Below are positions 8,719-19,343 of a DNA stretch of 64,000 nt, piece by piece; the first letter of the stretch is position 1; the number at the start of each line of letters is the position of its first letter. Source of the DNA: Thiobacillus thioparus DSM 505 (GTDB lineage Bacteria > Pseudomonadota > Gammaproteobacteria > Burkholderiales > Thiobacillaceae); assembly GCF_000373385.1 (NCBI RefSeq), contig NZ_KB891332.1, positions 109,206 to 173,205 on the forward strand, in the 5' to 3' direction. A program made the position numbers and the translations under genes. Under the pieces are notes generated by a model. The model saw only the letters and a program-made list of their open reading frames with translations. It was not told the origin of the DNA and did not search any database.

Positions 8719-9626
8719 TCGAGGTTCTGCGTGCAGGTTTGTGCGACCTGGTGATGGATTTGGGGCGCCCGGGCCGGCGGATGCTTGGCGTGCCGGCGAG
8801 CGGGGCGGCCGATCCGGCAGCGCTGGCGGCGGCCAACCGCCTGGTGGGTAACGACCCGGCGGCGGCCGGGCTGGAGATTGCGTTGTCCGGGCCGCGACTG
8901 CAGTTTCCGCTGGGCGGGGTGGCGGCGCTTACGGGCGCCCGTTTTGCCGCCCGTCGCAGCAGTGGTGCCCCAGTGGCGTGGAATGAGACGCTGGTGATGG
9001 CAGCAGGTGAAGTTTTGACCCTGGACCGTCCCGAGACGGGTTGCCGCTGCTGGCTGGCACTGCGTGGCGGGTTGGCTGTGCCGTCGGTGATGGGTAGCCG
9101 CAGCACCTTTCTGCCGTCGGGGTTTGGCGGACATTGCGGGCGAGCCCTGCAGGCCGGGGATACCCTGCGCTGCGATGTGCCGGCGAATGAAATGAAACTG
9201 CTTCGCGCCAGTCCCCCGGTTGACGAGGCGAAGGGCTGCTTGCGGGTGGTGGCGGGGCCGCAGGCTGGGCAGTTCGATGATGTCGGCTTGGCCGCATTTT
9301 TCGGCACGCCATACCGGGTCGATGTGGCATCGGATCGGCGGGGTTTACGCTTGGCCGGGGCGTCGGTCAAGCGTCGCCGGGCCGAGTTGCCGTCGCAGGG
9401 CGTGCTGCCCGGCAGCGTACAGGTCCCGCCGGACGGCCAGCCGATCATCCTGGGATGGGATGGGCCGGTGACCGGCGGTTATCCGGTGATCGCCGGCGTG
9501 ATTACGGCGGACGTGCCCCGGCTGGCGCAATTGAAGCCTGGCGATGCGGTCCGGTTCGTGACGATTGAGGTCGAGGCGGCGCGCAAACTGGCAACAGGGC
9601 AGTGGATGTTCAAGGAACTGGCATGA
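8715..9626 (+). CDS. pxpC: 5-oxoprolinase subunit PxpC (KipA-type, biotin-dependent carboxyltransferase-like fold)
   Basis: A 303-residue PxpC/KipA protein. It starts MIEVLRAGLCDLVMDLGRPG and carries the family blocks GVPASGAADPAALAAANRLVGN, TGARF, FLPSGFGGHCGRALQAGD and the late VQVPPDGQPIILGWDGPVTGGYP. It is the partner of PxpB; the complex probably phosphorylates oxoproline before PxpA-driven ring opening. The ATG overlaps the pxpB stop. The frame is open further upstream inside pxpB, but homologous sequence begins at this ATG. Confidence 0.93.
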   Translation: MIEVLRAGLCDLVMDLGRPGRRMLGVPASGAADPAALAAANRLVGNDPAAAGLEIALSGPRLQFPLGGVAALTGARFAARRSSGAPVAWNETLVMAAGEVLTLDRPETGCRCWLALRGGLAVPSVMGSRSTFLPSGFGGHCGRALQAGDTLRCDVPANEMKLLRASPPVDEAKGCLRVVAGPQAGQFDDVGLAAFFGTPYRVDVASDRRGLRLAGASVKRRRAELPSQGVLPGSVQVPPDGQPIILGWDGPVTGGYPVIAGVITADVPRLAQLKPGDAVRFVTIEVEAARKLATGQWMFKELA

Positions 9627-10333
9627 TCGAGTTGAATGCGGATATTGGCGAGGGCTGCGATGACGGCGCACTGATGCCGTATCTGTCGCGCGCGTCCATC
9701 GCCTGCGGCGGACACACCGGCGATACCGCGAGCATGGCGGCGGCGTTGCGGCTGGCGGCCGAACACGGTGTAGCGGTGGGCGCGCATCCGAGCTATCCGG
9801 ATCGCATCGGATTTGGCCGCCGCGCGCTGGAGGCCTCCGCGGAAGATATTGCGGCCTGGGTCACGCAGCAGACGGAAGCACTGGCCGAACAGGCCGTGCG
9901 GCTGGGCCTGCGGCTGGCGCATGTGAAACCGCATGGTGCGCTTTACAACGCGGCGGCACAGGACCGCAATGTGGCCCAGGCCATTGTGCAGGCGGTCACG
10001 GCATTCGACCCCGGTCTGGCACTGGTCGGGTTGGCGGGGTCGCAATTGATCGCTGCCGGCCGGGCGGCTGGACGGATTGTGTTGAATGAAGCGTTTGCCG
10101 ATCGCCGATACCAATCCAATGGCCAGCTTGTTTCACGTGAAACCGAGGGCGCACTGGTGACCGATCCCGACGCGGCAGCGCAGCAGGCGTGCGCACTTGC
10201 GCAGGGAAGGGCCGTTATCGCGCTGGATGGCACGCCCCTCCGGGTTCAGGCTGAAACCCTCTGCTTGCACAGCGACACACCCCATGCATTAAATATTGCG
10301 CGAGCCGTCCATGCGGCCCTCAATCGCGGATAA
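9623..10333 (+). CDS. pxpA: 5-oxoprolinase subunit PxpA (LamB/YcsF family)
   Basis: A 236-residue PxpA protein. It opens IELNADIGEGCDDGALMPYLSRASIACGGHTGD, with the metal-coordinating Asp/His pattern of the LamB/YcsF fold, followed by GAHPSYPDRIGFGRR and HVKPHGALYN. It completes the pxpBCA operon, ATG overlapping the pxpC stop. 5-Oxoproline is a spontaneous glutamine/glutathione breakdown product, so the operon serves damage repair and glutamate salvage. Oddly, the codons for VSRET at 10129-10144 form a near-perfect parS site, described separately. Confidence 0.93.
   Translation: MIELNADIGEGCDDGALMPYLSRASIACGGHTGDTASMAAALRLAAEHGVAVGAHPSYPDRIGFGRRALEASAEDIAAWVTQQTEALAEQAVRLGLRLAHVKPHGALYNAAAQDRNVAQAIVQAVTAFDPGLALVGLAGSQLIAAGRAAGRIVLNEAFADRRYQSNGQLVSRETEGALVTDPDAAAQQACALAQGRAVIALDGTPLRVQAETLCLHSDTPHALNIARAVHAALNRG
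10129..10144. promoter_or_regulatory. parS site (inside pxpA)
   Basis: TGTTTCACGTGAAACC matches 15 of 16 bases of the bacterial parS consensus TGTTTCACGTGAAACA and keeps the full 14-base palindrome GTTTCACGTGAAAC. ParB (15663-16514) is expected to load here and spread. Confidence 0.88.
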
Positions 10334-10363
10334 TTCCGCGCTCGTTGTTTCATCGTCCATACC

Positions 10364-12268
10364 ATGCCGCTCCTTACGCTTGACCGACTCGAACTGGCCT
10401 ACGGCCACTGGCCGCTTCTCGACGGCGCCTCGCTGGTGGTCGAGGCAGGCGAGCGTATCGGCCTGATCGGCCGCAACGGCACGGGTAAGTCCAGCCTGCT
10501 GAAAATCATCGCCGGCGAGAGTCTGGCGGATGCGGGCGAGGTGTGGCGCGCGCCCGGCCTGAAGCTGGCATATGTGCCCCAGGAACCGCAGTTCCAGGCC
10601 GGCCATAGCGTGTTCGAGGCGGTGGCGGAGGGCGTCGGCGCAGCACAGACCCTGCTGGCCGAATACCACGCCGTGGCGCATGCCATGGCGGAAGGCGATG
10701 AAACGGTGTACGCCGATTTCGAGCGGCTGTCGCATGAGCTGGAAGTGGCCGATGCCTGGCGGTTCCACAGCCGGGTGGAAGAAACCCTGCAACGCCTGAA
10801 TCTGGATGCCGACGCGGCGGTGGAAACCCTGTCCGGCGGCCTGAAAAAGCGGGTGGCGCTGGCTCGCGCGCTGGTGACCGACCCTCAACTGTTGCTGCTG
10901 GACGAGCCGACCAACCATCTGGATTTTTCCGCCATCGAATGGCTGGAGACCATGCTCAACGACTACCGCGGCGCGCTGCTCTTCATCACCCACGACCGGC
11001 GTTTCCTGGACAACGTCGCCAACCGCATCGTCGAGCTCGATCGCGGCCAGTTGCGCGAATACCAGGGCAATTTCAGCGCCTATCAGCTCAAGAAGGCCGA
11101 GCAGCTGGAGGTCGAGGCAGTCCACAACCGCAAGTTCGACAAGTTCTGGAAACAGGAAGAGGCCTGGATCCGCAAGGGGGTCGAGGCGCGCCGCACCCGT
11201 AACGAAGGCCGGGTGCGCCGGCTGGAAGCCTTGCGCCGCACCCGCGAGGCGCGCATCGCCCATGCAGGGCAGGTGGGCTTCCACATTGACGCTGGCGATC
11301 GCTCCGGCAAAGTGGTGGCCGAACTCGATCACGTCACCTACGGTTACGACAACCGCGTGCTGATCCGCGATTTCTCCACGACTATCCTGCGCGGCGACAA
11401 GCTGGGCCTCCTGGGCCCCAACGGGGTCGGCAAGACCACGCTGATCCGGCTGATCCTGGGCGAGCTGAAGCCGCAATCGGGCTGGATCAAGCAGGGAACC
11501 AAGCTTGAGGTCGCGTATTTCGACCAGTTCCGCAACCAGCTGAACGACGAGGCGACGCTGATCGACACGATTTCGCCTGGCTCCGACTACGTTGAAATCG
11601 GCGGCCAGAAAAAGCATGTCATCAGCTATCTGGAAGATTTTTTGTTTCCCGCCGAACGCGCCCGCGCCAAGGTGTCGGCGCTGTCCGGAGGCGAGCGCAA
11701 CCGGCTGTTGCTGGCACGCCTGTTTGCCCGCCCTGCCAACCTGCTGGTGCTGGACGAGCCGACCAATGATCTCGACATCGATACCCTGGAATTGCTGGAG
11801 CAGCTGCTACAAGACTACGGCGGCACCGTCATCATCGTCTCGCACGACCGCGCGTTTCTGGACAACGTCGTTACCCAGTCGATCGCGTTCGAGGGTGAGG
11901 GCAAGCTGACCGAGATCGTCGGTGGCTATGCCGACTGGCGCGCCTGGCAGCAACGACAGCGAGTCGCGGCCGAGGCTCCGCGTGGGGCGACCCCCAAGGC
12001 GTCTGTCCAGACTGCGCCGGCCAAGCCCGCATCCAAAAGCAAACTCAGTTTCAAAGAGGCACGGGAGCTCGAAGCGCTGCCGGCGCAGATCGAGGCGCTG
12101 GAGGCCGAGCAGGCACAGATTGCAGAGCGGCTGGCGGATCCGGCGTTGTATCAAGCGAGTCCGCAGGAGGCTGCGGCGTTGCAGGCACGCTCGGAAGCCA
12201 TCGAAGCCGGGCTGCTCGAGGCGCTGACACGCTGGGAAATGCTGGAGGCGAAAGCATCTGCAGGTTGA
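10364..12268 (+). CDS. uup: ABC-F family ATPase Uup
   Basis: A 634-residue soluble protein with two ABC ATPase domains. Walker A motifs are GRNGTGKSS (about 36-44) and GPNGVGKTT (about 353-361); signatures are LSGGLKKR and LSGGERNR; Walker B motifs are LLLLDEPTNHLD and LLVLDEPTNDLD. The linker between domains is charged and the C-terminal 80 residues (KSKLSFKEARELEALPAQIEALE...) form the antiparallel coiled coil typical of Uup. ABC-F proteins act on the ribosome; Uup also affects transposon excision and branched DNA. It has no membrane domain. Start ATG 10364 fits the conserved MPLLTLDRLELAYG. Confidence 0.93.
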   Translation: MPLLTLDRLELAYGHWPLLDGASLVVEAGERIGLIGRNGTGKSSLLKIIAGESLADAGEVWRAPGLKLAYVPQEPQFQAGHSVFEAVAEGVGAAQTLLAEYHAVAHAMAEGDETVYADFERLSHELEVADAWRFHSRVEETLQRLNLDADAAVETLSGGLKKRVALARALVTDPQLLLLDEPTNHLDFSAIEWLETMLNDYRGALLFITHDRRFLDNVANRIVELDRGQLREYQGNFSAYQLKKAEQLEVEAVHNRKFDKFWKQEEAWIRKGVEARRTRNEGRVRRLEALRRTREARIAHAGQVGFHIDAGDRSGKVVAELDHVTYGYDNRVLIRDFSTTILRGDKLGLLGPNGVGKTTLIRLILGELKPQSGWIKQGTKLEVAYFDQFRNQLNDEATLIDTISPGSDYVEIGGQKKHVISYLEDFLFPAERARAKVSALSGGERNRLLLARLFARPANLLVLDEPTNDLDIDTLELLEQLLQDYGGTVIIVSHDRAFLDNVVTQSIAFEGEGKLTEIVGGYADWRAWQQRQRVAAEAPRGATPKASVQTAPAKPASKSKLSFKEARELEALPAQIEALEAEQAQIAERLADPALYQASPQEAAALQARSEAIEAGLLEALTRWEMLEAKASAG

Positions 12269-12312
12269 AATGAATTGAGCGGCGGGACAACGGGGCCATG
12301 TTCCGCATTGCC

Positions 12313-12328
12313 TGTTTCACGTGAAACA
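12313..12328. promoter_or_regulatory. parS site (intergenic, before mnmG)
   Basis: TGTTTCACGTGAAACA is a perfect 16-base match to the consensus parS palindrome. It lies between uup and mnmG, about 2.5 kb before parA. Confidence 0.95.
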
Positions 12329-12359
12329 GAGCCCGGCAACGGGTAGAATGGCGGCCATC

Positions 12360-14258
12360 ATGAAATTCCCCGAATCCTTCGATGTCATCGTCGTCGGCGG
12401 CGGCCATGCCGGCACCGAGGCCGCGCTGGCGGCCGCGCGCATGGGCGTGAAGACGCTGCTGCTGTCGCACAATATCGAGACCCTGGGCGCCATGTCGTGC
12501 AATCCGTCGATCGGTGGCATCGGCAAAGGGCACCTGGTCAAAGAGGTCGACGCGCTCGGCGGTGCAATGGCCTTGGCCACCGACGAGGCTGGGATCCAGT
12601 TCCGTACACTCAATTCGTCAAAGGGCCCGGCAGTACGGGCCACCCGCGCCCAAGCCGACCGCGTGCTGTACAAGGCGGCGATCCGGGCACGGCTTGAAAA
12701 TCAACCCAATCTCACGCTGTTCCAGCAGGCGGTCGATGATCTGGTGCTCGATGGGGACCGCGTCGTCGGCGTGAAAACCCAACTCGACATCGTGTTCAGT
12801 GGCCGCGCAGTGGTACTGACCACGGGCACGTTCCTGGCCGGTCTGGTCCATGTCGGCCTGGAAAATTTTCAGGCGGGCCGCATGGGCGACCCACCTGCGG
12901 TGTCGCTTGCCACACGACTGCGCGAACTGAATCTGCCCGTGGGACGGCTGAAAACCGGCACCCCGCCGCGTATCGATGGCCGTACCATCGATTACAGCCA
13001 GACTCAGGTGCAGCCGGGCGACGATCCGGCGCCCGTGTTTTCCTTCATGGGGCGTGCGGCGATGCATCCCGAGCAGCGCCCGTGCTGGATTACCCACACC
13101 ACCGCGGAAACGCACGAGATCATCCGCGGCGGCCTTGACCGCTCGCCGATGTACACTGGCGTCATCGAAGGAGTGGGGCCGCGCTACTGCCCGTCGATCG
13201 AGGACAAGATCACCCGCTTTGCCGACAAGGCCAGCCACCAGATTTTCCTCGAACCCGAGGGGCTGACCACACACGAGATCTATCCCAACGGCATCTCGAC
13301 CTCCTTGCCGTTCGACGTTCAACTCGCCATCGTGCGCTCGATCCCGGGACTGGAACAGGCACACATCCTGCGCCCAGGCTACGCTATCGAGTACGATTAC
13401 TACGATCCGCGTAACCTCAAGGCCTCGCTGGAGACCAAGTCGATCGCCGGGCTTTTCTTCGCCGGACAGATCAACGGCACCACCGGCTATGAGGAGGCCG
13501 CCGCTCAGGGTCTACTCGCTGGGATCAACGCGGGCTTGCAGGTGCAGGGGAAAGAGACCTGGAGCCCGGGCCGACATGAGGCTTATCTCGGCGTGCTGGT
13601 CGACGACCTCATCACGCGTGGGGTGTCGGAGCCTTATCGTATGTTCACCAGCCGTGCTGAATACCGGCTGCAGTTGCGTGAGGACAATGCCGACATGCGG
13701 CTGACTGAAATCGGGCGCGCCCTTGGCGTGGTGGATGAGGTCCGTTGGGACGCGTTCAATCGGAAGAGGGATGCGGTTTCACGTGAAACCGAACGCCTGA
13801 AATCGGTCTGGGTCAATCCGACTATTCTGCCTGCCGAGGCCGCCACCCGCCTGATTGGTCAGCCGATCGAGCACGAATACAGCCTGTTCGAATTGCTGCG
13901 TCGACCCAACCTGAGTTACGTGCAGGTGGTAGCCCTGCCGGGCGGCGGCGCAGGAGAGGTTGACGCGTGTGTCACCGAGCAGGTCGAAATCGCCGCCAAA
14001 TACCAAGGCTACATCGACCGCCAGAACGAGGAAGTCGACAAGCAGCGTGAGCAGGAAAGCCTGCGTCTGCCCGTGGATCTCGACTACAGCCAGTTGACCG
14101 GTCTGTCGATGGAGGTTCGCCAGCGCTTGCAGAAGGCGCGCCCCGAAACGCTGGGCCAGGCGTCCCGCTTGCAGGGCATCACCCCGGCAGCGATCTCGGT
14201 GCTGCTTGTGTATGCCAAGCGCGGCTTCAAGCCCGACGAGCAGAAGAAAAGCGCATGA
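12360..14258 (+). CDS. mnmG: tRNA uridine-5-carboxymethylaminomethyl(34) synthesis enzyme MnmG
   Basis: A 632-residue FAD protein, partner of MnmE. The N-terminal dinucleotide-binding motif is [21 protein letters not shown]. The family signature blocks [25 protein letters not shown] and [18 protein letters not shown] are all present, and the helical tRNA-binding C-terminus ends near GFKPDEQK. The ATG at 12360 is chosen because [15 protein letters not shown] matches the family N-terminus; the frame extends 13 codons further into the parS site. The internal peptide VSRET (13775-13790) coincides with another parS. It overlaps rsmG by four bases. Confidence 0.96.
   Translation: MKFPESFDVIVVGGGHAGTEAALAAARMGVKTLLLSHNIETLGAMSCNPSIGGIGKGHLVKEVDALGGAMALATDEAGIQFRTLNSSKGPAVRATRAQADRVLYKAAIRARLENQPNLTLFQQAVDDLVLDGDRVVGVKTQLDIVFSGRAVVLTTGTFLAGLVHVGLENFQAGRMGDPPAVSLATRLRELNLPVGRLKTGTPPRIDGRTIDYSQTQVQPGDDPAPVFSFMGRAAMHPEQRPCWITHTTAETHEIIRGGLDRSPMYTGVIEGVGPRYCPSIEDKITRFADKASHQIFLEPEGLTTHEIYPNGISTSLPFDVQLAIVRSIPGLEQAHILRPGYAIEYDYYDPRNLKASLETKSIAGLFFAGQINGTTGYEEAAAQGLLAGINAGLQVQGKETWSPGRHEAYLGVLVDDLITRGVSEPYRMFTSRAEYRLQLREDNADMRLTEIGRALGVVDEVRWDAFNRKRDAVSRETERLKSVWVNPTILPAEAATRLIGQPIEHEYSLFELLRRPNLSYVQVVALPGGGAGEVDACVTEQVEIAAKYQGYIDRQNEEVDKQREQESLRLPVDLDYSQLTGLSMEVRQRLQKARPETLGQASRLQGITPAAISVLLVYAKRGFKPDEQKKSA
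13775..13790. promoter_or_regulatory. parS site (inside mnmG)
   Basis: GGTTTCACGTGAAACC contains the complete 14-base parS palindrome; only the outermost bases differ from consensus. It encodes Val-Ser-Arg-Glu-Thr, the same peptide as the pxpA site. Confidence 0.88.
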
Positions 14259-14881
14259 CACTTCACACGCGACTCGCGGCGGGAATCGCCGCCCTCGGGC
14301 TGGCATTGCCTGCTGATGCCGAGGCGAAGCTGTTGGCGTATCTTGCGCTGCTGGATAAATGGAACCGCGTGTACAACCTGACCGCGGTGCGCGATACCGA
14401 GCGTATGGTCAGCCATCATCTGCTCGATTCGCTGGCAGCTGTCCCTTTTTTCCAGGAGGGGCGCGTGCTTGACGTCGGTAGCGGCGGCGGTTTGCCAGGC
14501 ATTCCGCTGGCGATCGCACGACCGGATTTGCAGGTGACGCTGATCGACAGCATTGCCAAGAAGACCGCTTTCCTGCTGCAGGCCAAAACGGAACTTGGTC
14601 TGGATAATCTGAGCGTGGTGACGAATCGGGTGGAGGATTATCGGCCCGAAACGGGGTTCGACCTCATTACCTCGCGGGCATTTTCCGACCTCAGGGAGTT
14701 CGTCGCCTTGACTCGCCACCTACTCAAGCCGGCGGGCCGCTGGCTCGCCATGAAGGGCTTATATCCGCACGAAGAGCTTGCCTTATTGCCGGCTGGCGTG
14801 AAAGTAAGCGCTGACCATGTATTGGCCGTCCCGGGTCTGGATGCGACCCGCCACTTGATTGTTCTGGAGCCTGTTGAATGA
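14255..14881 (+). CDS. rsmG: 16S rRNA (guanine(527)-N(7))-methyltransferase RsmG
   Basis: A 208-residue SAM-dependent methyltransferase. The SAM-binding motif is [17 protein letters not shown] (about 71-87), followed by the acidic VTLIDS strand end and the ITSRAFSDL block characteristic of RsmG (GidB). It methylates G527 in the 530 loop of 16S rRNA. It is translationally coupled on both sides: the ATG overlaps the mnmG stop, and its TGA overlaps the parA ATG. Length matches E. coli RsmG (207). Confidence 0.95.
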   Translation: MTLHTRLAAGIAALGLALPADAEAKLLAYLALLDKWNRVYNLTAVRDTERMVSHHLLDSLAAVPFFQEGRVLDVGSGGGLPGIPLAIARPDLQVTLIDSIAKKTAFLLQAKTELGLDNLSVVTNRVEDYRPETGFDLITSRAFSDLREFVALTRHLLKPAGRWLAMKGLYPHEELALLPAGVKVSADHVLAVPGLDATRHLIVLEPVE

Positions 14882-15663
14882 GCCGAATCCTGGCAATTGC
14901 CAATCAAAAAGGCGGCGTCGGCAAGACGACGACGGCGGTGAACCTGGCCGCGAGCCTGGCTGAACTTGGACAGCGCGTGCTGCTGGCCGACCTCGATCCG
15001 CAGGGCAACGCGACCATGGGGGCGGGTATCGAAAAGCGCACGGCACTGCCGACCGTCTATCAGATCCTGCTCAATCAGGTGAGCGTGCGCGAGGCGCGGA
15101 TGCGCTCGGAGCCGGGGCATTTTGACGTCATTCCGGCGAACCGCGAACTTGCCGGCGCGGAAATTGATCTGGTGAATCTGGAACAGCGCGACCTCCGGCT
15201 GAAAGTCGCGTTGGCACAAGTGGCCGACGACTACGATTTCATCCTGATGGACTGCCCGCCGACCTTGAATCTGCTGACCGTCAATGCCTTTGCTTCCGCG
15301 CAATCGGTGCTGATCCCGATGCAGTGCGAATACTACGCCCTGGAAGGACTGACCGATCTGGTGGCCACTATCAAGAAGGTCAAGCAACGCTTGAATCCGT
15401 CGATCGAGATCGAGGGGTTGCTGCGGGTGATGTTCGATCCGCGCAGCACGCTGGCGCAGCAGGTGTCGGACCAGATCAAGCAGCATTTCGGCAACAAGGT
15501 GTACGACACCGTGATTCCGCGCAACGTGCGACTCGCCGAGGCACCCAGCCACGGCCTGCCCGTGCTGGCCTACGACCGCCAGTGCAAGGGGGCCAGAGCG
15601 TATATGGAGCTCGCGGAAGAAACGTTACGACGTGCAGGCATTACAGTGGGGGAGACAGCATAA
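14878..15663 (+). CDS. parA: Chromosome partitioning ATPase ParA (Soj)
   Basis: A 261-residue Walker-type ATPase of the chromosomal Soj/ParA group. The deviant Walker [11 protein letters not shown] at 11-20 includes the signature Lys11. Other motifs are [11 protein letters not shown] and [14 protein letters not shown]. It lacks the long N-terminal HTH domain of plasmid P1-type ParA. It binds DNA non-specifically in the ATP form and is stimulated by ParB at parS to segregate origins. The gene sits between rsmG and parB with overlaps at both ends, the usual chromosomal arrangement. Confidence 0.96.
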   Translation: MSRILAIANQKGGVGKTTTAVNLAASLAELGQRVLLADLDPQGNATMGAGIEKRTALPTVYQILLNQVSVREARMRSEPGHFDVIPANRELAGAEIDLVNLEQRDLRLKVALAQVADDYDFILMDCPPTLNLLTVNAFASAQSVLIPMQCEYYALEGLTDLVATIKKVKQRLNPSIEIEGLLRVMFDPRSTLAQQVSDQIKQHFGNKVYDTVIPRNVRLAEAPSHGLPVLAYDRQCKGARAYMELAEETLRRAGITVGETA

Positions 15664-16514
15664 TGGCCAAACTCAAGGGACTCGGGCGCGGACTCGACGC
15701 GCTGCTTGGCGGCGAAGACAATGCCGCGCCGCCACAAGGCGACCTGCGCATGATGAAGGTGGGGCAACTGGCGCCCGGCAAATATCAGCCGCGTACCCAG
15801 ATGGACAGCGAGTCGCTGCAGGAACTCGCCGATTCCATCCGCGCGCAGGGTCTGATGCAGCCGATCCTGGTGCGTGAAGTTGCCGCCGGCTATGAAATCA
15901 TTGCCGGCGAACGACGCTGGCGTGCGGCGCAACTGGCCGGATTGAACGAAATCCCGGTGCTGGTGCGCGAAGTTGCCGACGATGCGGTGGCGGCGATGGC
16001 GCTGATCGAGAACATCCAGCGCGAAGACCTCAATGCCATTGACGAAGCGCATGGTCTGCAGCGCCTGATCCACGAGTTCGGCATGACCCACGATGCGGCT
16101 GCACAGGCGGTCGGAAAATCGCGGGCGGCCGTGTCCAACCTGTTGCGCCTGCTGAACCTGTCGCACCCGGTGCAGGATATGCTCACCGCAGGGTTGATCG
16201 AGATGGGCCATGCGCGTGCGCTGCTGCCCTTGCATGCAGGCGCACAGCGCGAGTTGGCGCACGAAATCGAAACCAAAGGCCTGTCGGTGCGCGAGGTCGA
16301 GCGCCGGGTGGCGCGGTTGAAGGATGTCGCCGCCGCGCCGGCTAGCCAGGCTGTTTCGCGCGACACGCTTCGCCTGGAAGAGGCGCTGTCGGATGCCCTG
16401 GGAATGACCGCCCATGTGCGAACCAACAGCAAAGGCAGTGGCAAACTCACACTCCACTTCGCCAGCGCGGAAGAGTTGCAGGGTTTGCTGCAACGTCTGG
16501 GAATCCAGTTGTAA
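15663..16514 (+). CDS. parB: Chromosome partitioning CTPase/DNA-binding protein ParB (Spo0J)
   Basis: A 283-residue ParB. It begins [17 protein letters not shown] (the ParA-interacting segment), then the ParB/Srx CTP-binding domain with GQLAPGKYQPR, EIIAGERRWRAAQ and ENIQREDLNAIDEA, a central HTH ([23 protein letters not shown]) that reads parS, and a C-terminal dimer domain. ATG 15663 shares its A with the parA stop. A degenerate parS-like sequence (12 of 16 matches) lies at 16352-16367 and again encodes VSR-D-T, a possible decayed site. Confidence 0.96.
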   Translation: MAKLKGLGRGLDALLGGEDNAAPPQGDLRMMKVGQLAPGKYQPRTQMDSESLQELADSIRAQGLMQPILVREVAAGYEIIAGERRWRAAQLAGLNEIPVLVREVADDAVAAMALIENIQREDLNAIDEAHGLQRLIHEFGMTHDAAAQAVGKSRAAVSNLLRLLNLSHPVQDMLTAGLIEMGHARALLPLHAGAQRELAHEIETKGLSVREVERRVARLKDVAAAPASQAVSRDTLRLEEALSDALGMTAHVRTNSKGSGKLTLHFASAEELQGLLQRLGIQL

Positions 16515-16570
16515 CGGGCTCGCCAGCAACATCACTACGTACTGAAATTCATCATCAAGCAGCCTGATGA

Positions 16571-16600
16571 TTGCATAGACCGCACTAATTCTAGTATCAT
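16571..16600 (+). promoter_or_regulatory. Putative sigma-70 promoter of the atp operon
   Basis: A TTGCAT -35 at 16571-16576 and a TATCAT -10 at 16595-16600 are separated by 18 bases. The start would fall about four bases before the atpI ATG (16611), which has no SD, so atpI may be translated from a very short leader. This is inference from motif matching. Confidence 0.45.
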
Positions 16601-16610
16601 AATTGGCTAA

Positions 16611-16988
16611 ATGTTCAACGGCATCACTACCGGCACCCGACGGGTGGTTCGGGCGCAGTCGGTGCTCGTGTTCGTGGCCGCGCTAAGCGGTACTGCAATT
16701 GCAGGTATGGATGCGGGGCTGGCGGCTGCGTATGGCGTGCTCGTCGCGCTGGCCGTGAGCGCAGTGCTGGTCTGGCGTGAGCAGCAGTCAATGGCTCACC
16801 CGGAATGGGATCAGCATCGATTGTTGAAGGTGTTTGTTCGCGTCAGCATCGAGCGCTTGGTCCTGCTGGTTGCCTTGTTGGGCCTGGGACTCGGCGTGTT
16901 GAAGCTTGACCCGCTGCCCTTACTGCTTGGCTTGGTGCTGGCCCAGTTTGCCTGGCTGGCTGCTGCGGCAGGCCGAAACGGCAAATAG
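16611..16988 (+). CDS. atpI: ATP synthase protein I (AtpI)
   Basis: A 125-residue membrane protein with four hydrophobic segments, lying directly before atpB as the AtpI/UncI assembly factor usually does. AtpI assists c-ring assembly and is poorly conserved in sequence, so the call leans on topology (short, four helices, Arg/Lys-rich joints such as WREQQSM and VRVSIERLV) and position. It has no clear SD. Confidence 0.85.
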   Translation: MFNGITTGTRRVVRAQSVLVFVAALSGTAIAGMDAGLAAAYGVLVALAVSAVLVWREQQSMAHPEWDQHRLLKVFVRVSIERLVLLVALLGLGLGVLKLDPLPLLLGLVLAQFAWLAAAAGRNGK

Positions 16989-17068
16989 CCGAAGGGCGAA
17001 GTTTTGCCAAGGTTGGTTTTGAATGGGAACGCCCCGCGTGTCCATCCAAAACCCACTTATTGAAATAG

Positions 17069-17917
<849 letters not shown>

Positions 17918-17986
17918 GCGATCCCCCTGATTCAGTCGTATTTAATTTTCTGGTTTCTTGTTTTCAACTTTAATTTTTACTTCTAG

Positions 17987-18235
<249 letters not shown>

Positions 18236-18287
18236 TTCGCGGGTTGCTACGGAACTTGTCTAACCCCCGTCATTAAAAGGTGCGGAT

Positions 18288-18758
18288 ATGAACTTCAACG
18301 CAACTTTGATCGGCCAGTCCATCACGTTCATCTTCTTCGTGTGGTTCTGCATGAAGTTCGTGTGGCCGCCGATCATGAATGCGCTCGAAACGCGCAAAAA
18401 GCAGATCGCCGACGGCCTGGCCGCGGCCGATCGCGGCAAGCACGAGCTGGAACTGGCCGCCAAGAAGGCCGGCGACAACATGCGCGACGCCAAGGCCCAG
18501 GCTGCCGAAGTGATCGCCCAGGCTGAAAAACGCGCGGCGCAGATCATCGAAGAGGCAAAAGTGGCCGCCAAGGAAGAAGGCGATCGTCAACTGGCTGCTG
18601 CCCAGGCCAATATTGCACAGGAAACCAACCGTGCGCGCGAAAGCCTGCGCGAGCAGGTGGCTGGGCTGGCTGTGGCTGGCGCGGAGAAAATCCTGCGCCG
18701 CGAAGTCAATGCGCAAACCCACGCTGAGCTGCTGGGCCAGCTGAAAGCCGAGCTGTAA
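18288..18758 (+). CDS. atpF: F0F1 ATP synthase subunit b
   Basis: A 156-residue stator subunit. One N-terminal transmembrane helix (TLIGQSITFIFFVWFCMKFVWPPI) precedes a long charged coiled coil (LAAADRGKHELELAAKKAG...), which forms the peripheral stalk as a dimer and contacts the delta subunit. Length matches E. coli AtpF exactly (156). It lies between atpE and atpH with short gaps. Confidence 0.96.
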   Translation: MNFNATLIGQSITFIFFVWFCMKFVWPPIMNALETRKKQIADGLAAADRGKHELELAAKKAGDNMRDAKAQAAEVIAQAEKRAAQIIEEAKVAAKEEGDRQLAAAQANIAQETNRARESLREQVAGLAVAGAEKILRREVNAQTHAELLGQLKAEL

Positions 18759-18761
18759 ACC

Positions 18762-19298
18762 ATGAGCGAACTGTCTACCCTGGCTCGTCCCTACGCCGAA
18801 GCGGTATTCCGCATGGCGCAGGGCGAGAATGACCTGGCAGGCTGGTCGAGCCGTGTCGCCACGTTGGCGGCCATCGTTTCGGATGCCCAGGTGGCACGCC
18901 TGATCACCGATCCGGCCGTTTCGGCCGAACGTGTGGCCGGCCTCGTCATCGACGTCGCCGGTAGCGATCTCGGCGAACGCGGCGCCAACTTCGTCAAGGT
19001 GCTGGCCGAGAACGACCGCTTGTCGCTGCTGCCGGAAGTCGGCACACAATTCGAGACGCTGAAGGCCAACGCCGAAGGCACCCTCGAGGCCACCATCACC
19101 AGCGCGCAGGAACTGACGCAGGCGCAGGTTGACGATCTGGTCGCCGGACTCAAGGCCAAATTCAACCGCTCAGTGAATGTGCAGGTTGCGGTCGATCCCG
19201 AACTGATCGGCGGCGCGGTGATCGCCATCGGCGACCAGGTGATAGACGGCTCGGTTAAGGGACGGCTGCAGCGCATGGCTTTCGCGCTGCAAGGCTAA
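18762..19298 (+). CDS. atpH: F0F1 ATP synthase subunit delta
   Basis: A 178-residue F1 delta (OSCP-like) subunit linking the peripheral stalk to the top of the alpha3beta3 hexamer. The N-terminal helical domain opens [13 protein letters not shown], and the C-terminal segment [29 protein letters not shown] is the OSCP signature. It starts three bases after the atpF stop. Confidence 0.96.
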   Translation: MSELSTLARPYAEAVFRMAQGENDLAGWSSRVATLAAIVSDAQVARLITDPAVSAERVAGLVIDVAGSDLGERGANFVKVLAENDRLSLLPEVGTQFETLKANAEGTLEATITSAQELTQAQVDDLVAGLKAKFNRSVNVQVAVDPELIGGAVIAIGDQVIDGSVKGRLQRMAFALQG

Positions 19299-19343
19299 TC
19301 ACGAACTCAAAATTATCGGAACCTCACGGTTCGGAGAACAGAC

